Source: Dactylorhiza incarnata
Taxonomy: Eukaryota > Streptophyta > Magnoliopsida > Asparagales > Orchidaceae
Assembly (NCBI GenBank): GCA_033032865.1
Contig: JAWHQI010000051.1
Location: forward strand, 11,984,001 to 12,048,000
Direction of reading: 5' to 3'
Length of the DNA: 64,000 bases
Positions 46,942-57,413 of this stretch are shown piece after piece; positions within the stretch are counted from its first letter, which is position 1, and every line of letters begins with the position of its first letter. Under the pieces are notes generated by a model that had not been told where the DNA came from, made no database searches, and was given only the letters and a program-made list of their open reading frames with translations. The translations under genes were made by a program, and so were the position numbers.

Positions 46942-47861
46942 TGTAACGCCCCTGATTTTCGTTAATTATTTTACGTACCCTCTATGTCATAATTTTGGCG
47001 TAAGGGCGTTATGTCAGCTCGTCTGGTAGTGTTTCGAGTTTTAGCTTAGTTAAAGCTTGTGATTTAGGTCAAGCGTGCGAGATTTCGCGTCGTTTCGAGT
47101 TAAAGTGAAGATTTTGAGTGGATATCAAGATTTTAGCTTTGGAAGGCTTTATCTGGGGTTTGGCTCGTCGGAATGGAATTCTGACTTCGCCGTTGGATTC
47201 GTAGCGCCGTTTTTCAGCTAGGGTGCGAATTTCATAGAAATCCGAGGTGTTTTGGTCGCCCTCGCAGTTTAAGTAAATTGGGGAATTAATTAATTATTTA
47301 AATAACAAATTTAGGTTTATATATAAGCCTAAAGCCTTCCCCTTTCCCTATTCTTCCTCTTCCTCGATCAAAAGCAGCCGCCGAGGGTTAGGGCAAGAGC
47401 GGAACTTCGTGGAGCCTTCAACCGGCGATTCCTAGGGCTGTAGTGGTCGGAATCGAGTTTGGTTTGAAGATTTGGAAAGCTCTCGGCGAGATCTTCGTTC
47501 TAGCGGTAAGCCTTTCTCGTTTCGTGGAGTTTTGGGAGCTTTGGTGGTGACCTAACCCCTCCTTTTGATCCAAAAAGTTTCAGGAATCTGTGCTCGTGTG
47601 TTTCCCTAGCCGATCCATAGCTTTCGGAGAGGAGGTCTTCGAGTTTGCGAGGTTTAAGGCAAGTGGCTTCCTCCTCCTCTTTGTTTGGTTAAGTCGTGGT
47701 TTGTCTTTCTCCTGATAGACGCTTGATAAACTGTGGGCTCGTGTTTCGAGCGTCTTGTGTGATAGTTAGAAACCCTAAATTTTTCTTCCCCGCGTAGAGT
47801 CCGGGCATTTTCTCCCGGAAGACACCGTCGTTCCCTGAATTTTAGCCGCTGTTTGGTCCCT

Positions 47862-48452
47862 CTCGAGAAGTCTTTGAGAGTCTCGAGCAGTTGTTTTAGC
47901 CAAGTTTTCGAGAAGACCCCTCTACCTCTCGAGAAATGCTTGATTTCTCGAGAAATCCCCTGATCCCTCTCGAGAAATGCTTGATTTCTCGAGAAATCCC
48001 CTGATCCCTCTCGAGAAATCCCTTGTCTTCTCTCGAGAAATCCCTGCCTTCCTCTCGAGAACCCAAAAATCCTTCTCTCGAGAAATCCTCTTATCTCTCG
48101 AGAAGTTCCCTGTAGTTTTCGAAAAGGAAAAATCCTACTCTTCTCTCGAGAAATTGCCCTTCCCTCGCAAAATTGCTCTTCTCTCGAGAAATTGCCCTTC
48201 TCTCGAGAAATTTCACTTCTCTCGAGAAATTGCCCTTCTCTCGAGAAATTTCACTTCTCTCGAGAAATTGCCCTTCCCTCGCGAAATTGCACTTCTCTCG
48301 AGAAATTACACTTCTCTCGAGAAATTGCCCTTCTCTCGAGAAACCCTTTTATCTCTCGAGAAGTTCCTTGTAGTTTTCAAGACGTCCTAAATTCTGCTGT
48401 GTTTTTGTGTGGTTTCTGGTGGTGGGATTTCAAAAAAATTGCCCTTCTCTCG
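47862..48452. repeat. CTCTCGAGAAAT palindrome array
   Basis: About twenty copies of TCTCGAGAAAT, mostly 18-20 bases apart in 48140-48340. Each is centred on CTCGAG; TTTCTCGAGAAA is a 12-bp palindrome. It lies about 550 bases downstream of the TATA-like box, unlike the other arrays. Confidence 0.9.
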
Positions 48453-48460
48453 AGACCACC

Positions 48461-48540
48461 GCCAGGGGCGCTGCCCCTTGGACCCCGTTAGGGGCTCTGC
48501 CCCTAAGACCCCGCCAGGGGCGCGGCCCCTTGGAACCCCG
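48461..48540. repeat. Three 26-bp hairpin units, AGGGGC...GCCCCT
   Basis: GCCAGGGGCGCTGCCCCTTGG, GTTAGGGGCTCTGCCCCTAA and GCCAGGGGCGCGGCCCCTTGG, each with an ACCCC tail. Each unit can fold on itself. Confidence 0.85.
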
Positions 48541-49880
48541 CCCGAAACGCATGTGATTTCGTTGAGTTTCTGTGTTTGAATCTCGTGTCCCCTCGGGTAT
48601 ACTTGGATGATTGCCAGTAACCCTTCGGTGCTCCTGACCTCGAATCCCTCTCGTTTGGCCCTCTTTTTACTCGTTGTGGTCTGTTGACATTTGAGTCACC
48701 CTTATGATTTATATTGATCGATGTGTACTTTTCCTTGACCCTATTTCTTAGGGCCTTCCAGTGATTATCCTTTCGGGCAGCATCCCGTGTTTAATTAAAA
48801 TTTAAGTAATAAGAACTACTGTCTTTAGCCTTACACAGTAGTTGTGTCTGGGGGACAGTGGGGGGGGCAAAATGTTACAGCCTTGCACGGTAGTCGTGTC
48901 TGGGTGGTTGGGTCTAGTGGTACCCCCACCTGGTTTTGGGCTTTGGGTAGCGGAGGTAGTTAACCGCTCCCGTATAATTTGAGCTGATCAGTCTCTATAA
49001 TTGATAAAACTAAATAAATGAACGTGTTGTTTCTCTTTTGATATTTAGTGCACTTGATGCTTGTTGGTTCTTTGTTCAGAGCTCTCTTTTGGTAAATTTG
49101 GCTTGGGTTGGTACCCCTTATGCCTTGCTTGTTTTTCTGCTAGTTTTCTGCCACTTGTAATCCCTTGCTGAGGCGTTCTTTGTTTTATTGAATGCCTCAG
49201 GTTCAGAGCCGTAGCGGCTAGTGGTGTAGCCTGAAGTTCAGAGTCTCTGTAGCTGTTCACCCCGCTGTTGCGAGGTAGTTGTTTTTAGTTACTTCTTGTG
49301 CTCAGACATACTAGTTGGTGCCAATGGGTTAGTGTCATGTTGTTGACGCCCATTGTGCCCCTCTTTTATACTTTATAGTTTATTTGCCAGATTATGCCAC
49401 TACTTTTAGATCCTGTGTTATCCTACTCTCTGGGAAGAATTTATGTTAGGTGCACTATAGTTATAAATGGCTTTTCCTTCATCCTCATTGCATTCTTTTG
49501 AAATGAAAATCTTATCTTTAAAGTCGCCTAAAAGTATTTTCTATACTTATAATACGCCTAGTCATGTGCATATCATTTACTTATATCCTGACATTGCATA
49601 CATTTAAGGATTTTAAGTAAACTAAATCAAGTACTTTCCGCTGCAATTAAATATACTTTCTCGGTGGACTAGTTGATCCACGAACTGAGAGACACAGTTC
49701 TTACCTCAAATCCTATAAATGATTTCAAATGACGAATTATCATGAAAACATGGTTTATTTTAATAAGTAATAGGTTCCCGCCTGAGCGTCTGCAGTTGTC
49801 TCCTGCATGACGTGGCATCACGACGTGCATTTTCTCTTACTCTGATATTCTTAAATTCAGGGAAAATGCGGGTTGTGACA

Positions 49881-49885
49881 TCCAG
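49881..49885. other. TSD TCCAG, right copy
   Basis: Pairs with 46937-46941. Confidence 0.9.
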
Positions 49886-51261
49886 GGTTCTCGGCCGGAA
49901 TGAGAGGTTGTTGGTCTCTCTCCGGGCTCGTCCCTCAGATGGTGTGCGGACGCGAGGGAGGCTGTCACTTCTCCAGCGATCTTCAGCGCTTCTATGACCT
50001 CCAAGACGAAGAATGCTTGAACTCGTGGTGGAGAAAGCTTGCAAACGATCCCGGATGGAAGAATGGTGGAAGAGATCACCGGAGGTGGTCTCCTAGGGTG
50101 GAAAAGGTGAAAATGGCAGGCTTCTCTGGCTTTTCCCATGAGAGGGATCATCCTCCCCGAAATTCGTCCTAAATGCTGCAGATTTCCTGCTTTAAATAAT
50201 AAACAGGCGGAATTTTAGTCACGCACGGGCGAACGCACGGTCGTGCATTGCCCGTGCGTTATTAAATGATTAAACTTGACTTGAGGAAGAAGCAGAAGTG
50301 CCCGTGCGTCTTACTCATGCACGGGCAAACCCGCTCGTGCGTAAGAACGCACGGACAAACTCAGAATAGCTAAAATCAAGAAGAAACAGACGATCGTGTG
50401 TTTTACTCACGCATGGGCAAACCGCCCGTGCGTTAAAATGAACGACCAAAGTCAGATCACTGGATTCCTTCCCAGATGAGAGCGCACGATCGCATCCGAC
50501 CGTGCGTCAATAAAATGCACGACCGTGCGTTGTACACAGTCATGATTTCTAGAGAACGGGGCGATTCAACCACCTGTAAGCAAATCAAACCAGCTGGGAA
50601 TACACCTCCAGCACCAATCAAACACAGAAACAGGATTGGGGAGAAAATGAGAGCAGACGTGCTTCTTAAGAGTTCAGGCTCACTCTCCACACAAGGGCAC
50701 AAATCCACGCAAAGTGGTACATGAACCGAAGAGGTATGGGGGGTCGCATCAGAAACAGAGTCATGAGGGCCACTGATGCACGTGTCGATTCCAGAGACAT
50801 CAAGCAGTGAAGGTGGAAGGGACACGTAACCAGAGGAAGGAGTTGTGTTCGCCGAATTCGAGGATGGGATGATCCGGATATCCGGCTCTTCGTCATCCGC
50901 CAATTGGCGAAGATAATCCGCATAGTCCTTCAAGGCATGCTCTCTACTTTTGAAAAATAAACACTGCTTTACCTTCTTTGCCGGCACCCAAGGTGCGGTA
51001 GCCGCGTAATAGGGCGACAACAGAGGCGCAGTAGAGGAGCCAAAAGATTTATGGGCTCCGTACGGTTTCTGAACAACACCATACTCTTTGGGACACCTAT
51101 CACTAGCGTGGGATGTGTCCCCACACCAACGACATTGGATATTCAACTGTGCCCATATGATACAGAAGAAGAAAATAGCATGATAAAGAATAAATTAAAA
51201 AGGAATAAAAGAATCAATCGCAAATAATCGATTCACAACCAAAATCTCATCACGCCTGTAT

Positions 51262-51280
51262 TCCTCGGCAACGGCGCCAA
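51262..51280 (-). promoter_or_regulatory. Primer binding site of NA-B
   Basis: Reverse-strand TGGCGCCGTTGCCGAGGA, one base different from NA-A. The copy next to the middle LTR (about 46385-46400) is more decayed. Confidence 0.85.
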
Positions 51281-51285
51281 AAACT

Positions 51286-52756
51286 TGATGCGCGTTCGGC
51301 AAGTGCACCGGTCGCTGTCAAGGAATAATTATGGGAATTGCTTCCCCGAATGTCGATCTCTTGAGGAATGCAGGATGTGGTGAATGAATTACATTGTGAG
51401 CTAATTGTTACACGACCGAAAAAAGTAAGAACAAAGGGGTGTTGTGATTGGTGTCCTAAGCTATTGCAGAAATAAGAGGTATGCGGGTCAAAAGCACCGC
51501 TTCGCAAAGTGGGGGTGAGTGCAGCGGCCGCGATGCCGCGCTTCGGTAAGCGGGTGAAATGGCCACAGAGCGGGGTTTTGCGAGGGTCGTATTCACCTCT
51601 TCACCAACATCACCACTAGCTATTGCTAGATGGCTTCACACGCAAACAACTTAGAATATCACAACAAAAAGAAAAACGCATCTCACAACCATAGAATCAT
51701 TGCACATGAACATCACACAAAGGATCTATAACAATAGACTAGCAAGAGTTCATTAGAATCAACACTAAAATAAGCACAAGCTCAAGGCTTAGAATGGACC
51801 CAACAGAAGATGTCACTGTATCCTGGGTTCTCGGCTAGAATAAGAGGTTGTCAGTCTCTCTCCGGGCTCGGCCCTCAGATGGTGTGCGGACTCGAAGGAG
51901 GTTGTCACTTCTCCAGCGATCTTCAGCGCTTCTATGGCCTCCAAGACGAAGAATGCTTGAACTCATGGTGGAGAAAGCTTGCAAACGATCCCGGATGGAA
52001 ATATGGTGGAAGAGATCACCGGAGGTGGTCTCCTCGGGTGCAAAAGGTGAAAATGGCGGGCTTCTCTGGCTTTTCCCGCGAGAGGGATCGTCCTCCCTGG
52101 AATACGTCCTAAATGCTGCAGATTTCCTGCTTTAAATACTAAACAGGCGGAATTTTAGTCATGCACGGGCGAACGCACGGTCGTGCGTTGCCCGTGCATT
52201 ATTAAACGATTAAACTTGACTTGAGGAAGAAGCAGAAGTGCCCGTGCATCTTACTCATGCACGGGCAAATACGCTCGTGCGTAAGAACGCACGGACAAAC
52301 TCAGAATAGCTAAAATCAAGAAGAAATTGGCGATCGTGCGTTTTACTCACGCACGGGCAAACTGCCCATGCGTTAAAACGCACGACCAAAGTCAGATCAC
52401 CGGACTCCTTCCCAGATGAGAGTGCACGATCGCATCCAAACGTGCGTCAATAAAACGCACGACCATGCGTTGTACACAGTCATGATTTCTGGAGAACGGG
52501 GTGATTCAACCACCTGCAAGCAAAGCAAACGAGCTGGGAATACACCTCCAGCACCAATCAAACACAGAAAAAGGATTGGGGAGCGCCATGTGCTTACCCC
52601 CAATGACAAGGAGCGCAAATGCACAACAAAATGGGCCTAAGAGTGCACTTAGCATAGAATAACGAATATGAATGGAAACATGCCTAAAGTGTAGTGCATA
52701 GACTCGATAATCGTCCCAGATGAACCCATAAATGTGTATATAAATGACACTCATCA
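51286..52756 (-). repeat. NA-B right (5') LTR
   Basis: 1,471 bp, homologous to 41943-43409. Next to it, at 51285 and below, is the reverse-strand TTTTTGGCGCCGTTGCCGAG primer site (about 51262-51282). Confidence 0.92.
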
Positions 52757-55700
52757 ATCACCCTGGAGGTTTTTACTTCGAATTCAATTGGGAGGACGGC
52801 CTCGGATCCATGAGACAGTTTATAGGGGGACTCCCCTGTGGCCATGTTTGGAGTCGTCCTCAAGGCCCACAGGACCGAGGGCACCTGCTCTACCCAGTTT
52901 CCCCTGAGGTTCTCCACTTTCTTCTTGAGCAGGTTGACAATTATCTTGTTCGCTGCCTCCACCTGACCATTACTCCTCAGGTGGTGGACCGATGCGAACC
53001 TGAGGTCGATGCCGAGTTGGGTGCAGAAATTAACAAACACTTCGCTGGCAAATTGTGGTCCATTGTCCGTCACTATGGCTAATGGGAGCACGTGTCCGCA
53101 AATTATCTCACCCCACACAAAATTCTTTACCACTTGGGACGTTACCTTGGCCAGCGCTTTCACTTCTACCCACTTGGAGAAATAATCAATCATTACCAAT
53201 AGGAACTTTCTTTGGCCACTAGCTTGCCGAAAAGGACCTATCAGGTCCAAGCCCCATATAGCAAAGGGCCACGGAGCTATGATAGTCTGGAGCCTCTGAG
53301 CTGGGAGGAGTTTGAGTGGAACTTTCCCCTGAGTGAGTGGGACTTGTACCTGAAGCGTCATTTATCCACGTCCCCTTCAGGGAACTTTCCTGATGCCAGG
53401 AAGGTGACGAAGGGATCCATCCATGATGCTCGCTGATCCACATCCATCAGCTCCCCATCCTTGATGGAAGGTCGGAAGAGTTCCAATACTATCCCCCCAG
53501 CTCGAGGGCCAAACTTGGCTAGAAGGTCCGTCGGGGTGCTCTCCTCCCTTGACACAAGTTTGATGGAGAAAGTGTGAAATTGCCCGATGACCCCCTTGGC
53601 CTTCTCCAGGTAGCGTTGTAGGGTCGGCTCCTTTGCTTCCTCCCATGATTTGGCATGCCACAACCATGGAGTCCGTTGAGACCTCCACGTCTTGCACTCC
53701 CAACTCTCTGGCCAGCCGTAGGCTTGCTATCACGGCCTCGTACTCGGCCTGGTTGTTGTTAATTAGAAAATGGATGTTCAAGGCTTGCTCATTCTTCGTC
53801 CCCTGAGGGATTATTAGGATGATTCCCCCTCCATAAGAGTGCTTCCCTGACGCACCATCCACTAGCATCTTCCATGCCACCGAGGAAGGTGATTCATGCT
53901 CCTCTACTTTGGTTGCATAGTCCGCCATGAAGTCCGCCACCGCTTGTGCCTTGATTGACATCCTAGGCACAAATGCGATGTCGAACTCACTCAGCTCCAT
54001 GGACCATTTTGCTAGCCTCCCCGATTGCTCCACCCCTTCCATGACTTTCCAAAGCGGGTGGTCAGTGACCACTTTGATTGAGTGTGCTTGGAAGTATGGC
54101 CTGAGCTTATGAGCCGATACCACCAAAGCGAAAGCTAACTTTTCCAAAATTGGGTATCAGAGCTCCGCCTTCCTCAGCACTCGGCTGACATAGTAGATGG
54201 GGAACTGCCTCCTCCCTTCTTCCCGGACAAACACCGAACTTACTGCCTCAGATCCTACCCCCAAGTATAGGTATAGATCCTCCCCTTGCCTTAGTCCCTG
54301 GAGTAGAGGAGTCTAGGTGAGTTGCCCTTTCAATGCTTGAAACGCTTCCTCACATTCCAAGGTCCATTCAAATTTCTTATTTCCCCGTAGCACCTTGAAG
54401 ACAGATGTACACTTCTCATCTGCCATGGAGAGGAACCTACTGAGTCCGGCCAATTTTTCCATGAGGCGCTGAACCTCCTTCGAGTTTCTTGGCGACCCCA
54501 ACTCCATGATTGCTTTAACTTTGTCGGGGTTGGGCTCCACCCCCGCTGGGGTGAGCAAGTGTCACAGGAACTTTCCTCCGCTCGCCCCGAAGACACACTT
54601 CAGGGGGTTGAGCTTCGTCTTATACTTCCGCAAGGTCCCAAAGGTCTCCTCAAGGTCTTGGAGGTGAGACTTGAGGTCCCGGCTCTTTATCATGAGGTCA
54701 TCAACATAGACTTCCAGGTTTCTTCCCTTCTGCTCTCGGAAGACCCTGTCCATCATTCGTTGGTACATGGACCCTACATTCTTGAGCCCAAAGGGCGTCA
54801 TCTTATAACAATAGTACCCATCCCCTGTGATGAAGGAGATATCCTTGATGTCGGGGGGGGGGGGGGGGGGCAGAGGGGTGGTGCATGCGGATCTGATGAT
54901 AACCTGACAAAGCATCTAAAAAAGACATTACAGGGAAACCGACGGTTGAATCAACCAGCGCGTCGATTCTATCCAAGGGGTAGCAATCCTTGGGGAATGA
55001 TTTATTAAGCAAGGAAAAATTGATACACATCCTCCACTTACCTCCTCCCTTTTTTTACCATCACCACGTTGGAGACCCAGCCTGGATACTGGATCTCCGA
55101 TACAAAACCCGCCTGTAGGAGCTTACCCACCTCCTCTCAGATGGACCCATCCAGCTTGTCTGTTATGGCCCTCTCCTTTTGACGGATGGGGCGGGTGCCT
55201 GGGTCGAGATTGAGGTGATGGCAAGCCACATCTGCATCAATCTCGGGCATCTCCGCGGCACTCCAAGCGAAGACTTCCACATTCTCTTGGACGCAGGCCA
55301 GGATTTGCATCTGCTCCTCCAGGCCGAGCTCCCCGCTGATGCAGACCTTCTCCACCACCCTAGCCTGAGTGGTGACCTCGAGCTCCATGACCTCTTCCAT
55401 GGCTTCCAGCTGGGACTGCTCTCCCCAAGCTTTTACCTTCTCCTCATCGCAAGTCGGCACTTCAACCTTCTCCTCCCTGAACCTTCATCACCTCTTCCTC
55501 CCCATCCCCCTGGGCCTGACCCTCTATCTCTTCCTTCTCACCCTCTCCTTCCCCCATCTACTCCTCCGCCTCTCCGAGGCCCGACGGCTCCCCCACCTCC
55601 TGATCCCATTTCTCTGCTTCGGCTGTCCAGGAGATGGTGTTTACTGCCGTGATGTAGCACTGCCTTGCTACCTTTGGGTCCCCCCTTACTTGAATCTAAA

Positions 55701-55843
55701 CTCCTCTTGAGTTGAACTTGAGACATTGGTGGAAGGTGGAGGGGACACAATGGAAATCACTAATTAGCGGTCGTCCGAAGATGGCACTATAGCTGCTGGG
55801 TGCAACCACTATGGCGTAGATGGCACTATAGCTGCTGGGTGCA
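52757..55843 (-). pseudogene. pol: pol of Tat-1 (PR tail, RT, RNase H, INT core)
   Basis: Reverse-strand coding remains. The end of protease/linker shows FGRPLISDFHCVPSTFHQ near 55770. RT shows RMCINFSLLNKSFPKD near 55020, FLDALSGYHQIRM near 54925, YKMTPFGLKNVGSMYQRMM near 54780 and catalytic VYVDDLMI near 54700. An RNase H-like domain includes VDGASG near 53865 and STDSMVVA near 53670. The integrase core has GLDLIGPF near 53240, TDNGPQF near 53070 and NGQVEAAN near 52970. Damage: an 18-base C run inside RT (54853-54870), several stops and frameshifts, and no integrase HHCC finger between the RNase H end and the core. It continues at 41942-41574. Confidence 0.9.
55780..55843. repeat. 25-bp direct repeat at gag-protease deletion junction
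   Basis: GATGGCACTATAGCTGCTGG plus GTGCA occurs at 55780-55804 and 55819-55843. It sits where the gag stub meets the protease tail. Confidence 0.85.
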
Positions 55844-55999
55844 TCCACTTCCAGCCGGGGTCGCGAACTCGCTTCGCAATGCTGCGACTGCGAACCCAAG
55901 GGTGTCGAGGACTTCCTTACTAAAGTCCGAGAACAACCTTGGCGTCACCGCCAGGGGTGACCCGCAAAACTCCTCGCCCTACTCTTCGTCTCCTGCCAT
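55844..55999 (-). pseudogene. gag: gag stub of Tat-1
   Basis: Reverse-strand ATG at 55999 gives MAGDEE, a TAG, then a stretch matching the N-terminus of Tat-2 gag (KEVLDTLGF.V.ALR.EF.TP). After about 50 codons it jumps to the protease tail, so the capsid, the zinc-finger region and the protease active site are deleted. The start codon is supported by the conserved position in Tat-2 (60785). Confidence 0.8.
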
Positions 56000-56035
56000 G
56001 TCCCTTCCTAGGAACATTCTTGGACCAGCCACACT

Positions 56036-56052
56036 CCACGCTCACCGCACCA
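56036..56052 (-). promoter_or_regulatory. Primer binding site of Tat-1
   Basis: Reverse-strand TGGTGCGGTGAGCGTGG, 3 bases inside the LTR. Identical to 60732-60748 in Tat-2. It starts with the TGG expected to pair with a tRNA CCA end; I cannot name the tRNA. Confidence 0.8.
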
Positions 56053-56055
56053 AAA

Positions 56056-57408
56056 TGTTGAAACTGATTTCTCCATCTCTTGTGAAGCTTGGGCCCTCAA
56101 CAAGTTGAGGGGCAGCTAGCCCTTACTGGTCCCTAGGAAGGAGCAGACTAGAGACTCAGAATTAGACTAAACCTTAGTCACAGCAAGGAGGTTCCACCAC
56201 AAACCCGGAAGATCGTTGAGCGCTTCCCCTCCCAAGCCAAAGCTGAGACTTGGGCACCTTGGAGAGCTAGAGAGCTAAACCAAAGTAACCAACGGAGGAA
56301 GAAGCTCAGAGAACTGAGATTGGAATCCTCTCCCAAGGTGCTCTTTAAGGCCTATTTATAGTTTTTTGTTCGTGGTCTGTTAATAGCGGAATTCCGCCTT
56401 TTGGTTTTACTAAACACACCCCAATTTGGCCTGCTAACAACCAAACTTCGCTGTTTGGAGGGGCTAACGGCAGAACACCAGGGGCAGAGGGGTAATTTCG
56501 CCTCCCTAGGCTATGGGCAACTGGCCTGCAAGAAGGCTACTTGCGAGAGCTCCCGCGAGTCTCCTCACGAGTATCGCCCGCACCCCTCCTGGAGACATCC
56601 ACCAAGGTCGGGTCTCGCATGCCTTCTTGCAAGCTCCCCTCCGACCCTATGAAAATCTGCCGAACTGGCTGGAAGATTGAGTTCGTCGAGCTGAGAAGCC
56701 ATTTTGCCGAACTGAACATCTTGTTACTTATACGTCGAACACAGAGCTGAGTTCGTCGATCTCAAACTGGAGTTTGTCAAACTGAAGACAAAATCTATAG
56801 AGCTGGCTAGAAGATTGAGTTCGTCGAATTGAGAAGCCATTTCATCGAACTGAACATCTTGTTACTTATACGTCGAACACAGAGCTGAGTTCGTCGATCT
56901 CAAACTGGAGTTCGTCGAACATAAGACAAAATTTGTAGAGCTGGCTGGAAGATTGAGTTCATCGAGCTGAGAAGCCATTTCATCGAACTGAACATCTTGT
57001 TACTTATACGTCAAACATAGAGTTGAGTTCATCGATCTCAAACTGGAGTTCATCGAACTGAAGACAAAATCTGTAGAGCTGGCTGGAAGATTGAGTTCAT
57101 CGAGCTGAGAAGCTAGTTCATCGAACTGAAGCGTGACGCTCGTTGAATGTAGAATGCATCTCTTCGAACGCAGATAGAAGTTCGTCGAACACAAAAACTC
57201 GGAAAGAATCTGGCTCGCCTAGAAGACCACTATAAGCGGATCGCGAGGATCTGACTCGCCCACCTTCCTATGAGCGGCCCGCGAGAACCCAGCTTGCCTG
57301 CCTTCCTGCGAGCGACCTTTGAGACTCTGGCTCGTCTTCCTTGTTACTTCATTCGCTTGTTGACTCCTCAATCTATGCCCATCTCCTGGCGAATATCGGG
57401 GTTGTACA
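56056..57408 (-). repeat. 5' LTR (right) of Tat-1
   Basis: 1,353 bp, TGTTGAAACT...GTTGTACA on the plus strand, homologous to 30356-31749. It contains the 137-bp unit array at about 56655-57150. Confidence 0.92.
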
Positions 57409-57413
57409 ATATA
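57409..57413. other. TSD ATATA of Tat-1, right copy
   Basis: Pairs with 30351-30355. Confidence 0.9.

Larger units (their letters stand above)
46942..49880 (+). mobile_element. 2.9-kb solo LTR with CTCGAG array
   Basis: 2,939 bp, TGTAACGCCCC...GGTTGTGACA, flanked by TCCAG. No interior or second LTR, so a solo LTR. Start motif and length suggest a Tekay/Del-type chromovirus. It contains TATATATAAG at 47318-47327, a TTTCTCGAGAAAT array (47862-48452), and three GGGGC hairpins (48461-48540). Frames in the array, such as 47977-48390, come from the repeat. Confidence 0.88.
46405..50645 (-). repeat. NA-B middle LTR, truncated and interrupted
   Basis: LTR sequence 46405-46941, then the solo LTR insertion, then 49886-50645. 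It lacks the last (plus-strand) 200 or so bases of the other LTRs: after GGATTGGGGAG the sequence jumps into interior sequence that is also found near 45775. The jump marks a deletion or recombination junction at about 50645-50665. Confidence 0.82.
41943..52756 (-). mobile_element. NA-B: tandem non-autonomous Athila-type array
   Basis: Reverse-strand insertion in Tat-1 integrase, TSD ATCAC. In reverse order it reads LTR (51286-52756), partial interior (about 50645-51285), truncated middle LTR (46405-46941 plus 49886-50645), full interior (43410-46404), LTR (41943-43409). The middle LTR carries a 2.9-kb solo LTR. LTR ends, primer site and zinc-knuckle gene are as in NA-A. Only one TSD pair encloses the whole array, so the duplication arose by recombination after insertion, or the array inserted as a unit. 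Confidence 0.88.
30356..57408 (-). mobile_element. Tat-1: Tat-like Ty3/gypsy element with nested insertions
   Basis: Reverse-strand element with TSD ATATA. Its own parts are: 5' LTR 56056-57408, primer site 56036-56052, gag stub to about 55846, pol 52757-55843 and 41574-41942, antisense genes 39991-41210 and 31949-39437 (interrupted), and 3' LTR 30356-31749. Later insertions take up 32274-38533 and 41943-52756. Without these the element is about 10 kb. The RT/RNase H/integrase motifs, an RNase H-like domain with a DGASG motif, and extra antisense genes between pol and the 3' LTR are features of the Tat lineage. Confidence 0.9.

Noticed and set aside
47977..48390. 137-residue reading frame rich in SREI/SLEK repeats
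   Set aside because: It is produced by the CTCGAGAAAT array, which is open in several frames at once. No gene-like composition outside the repeat.
55179..55652. Forward frame of 157 residues opposite Tat-1 pol
   Set aside because: Shadow of the reverse-strand protease-RT coding region; composition (leucine- and proline-rich) reflects the antisense of that gene.
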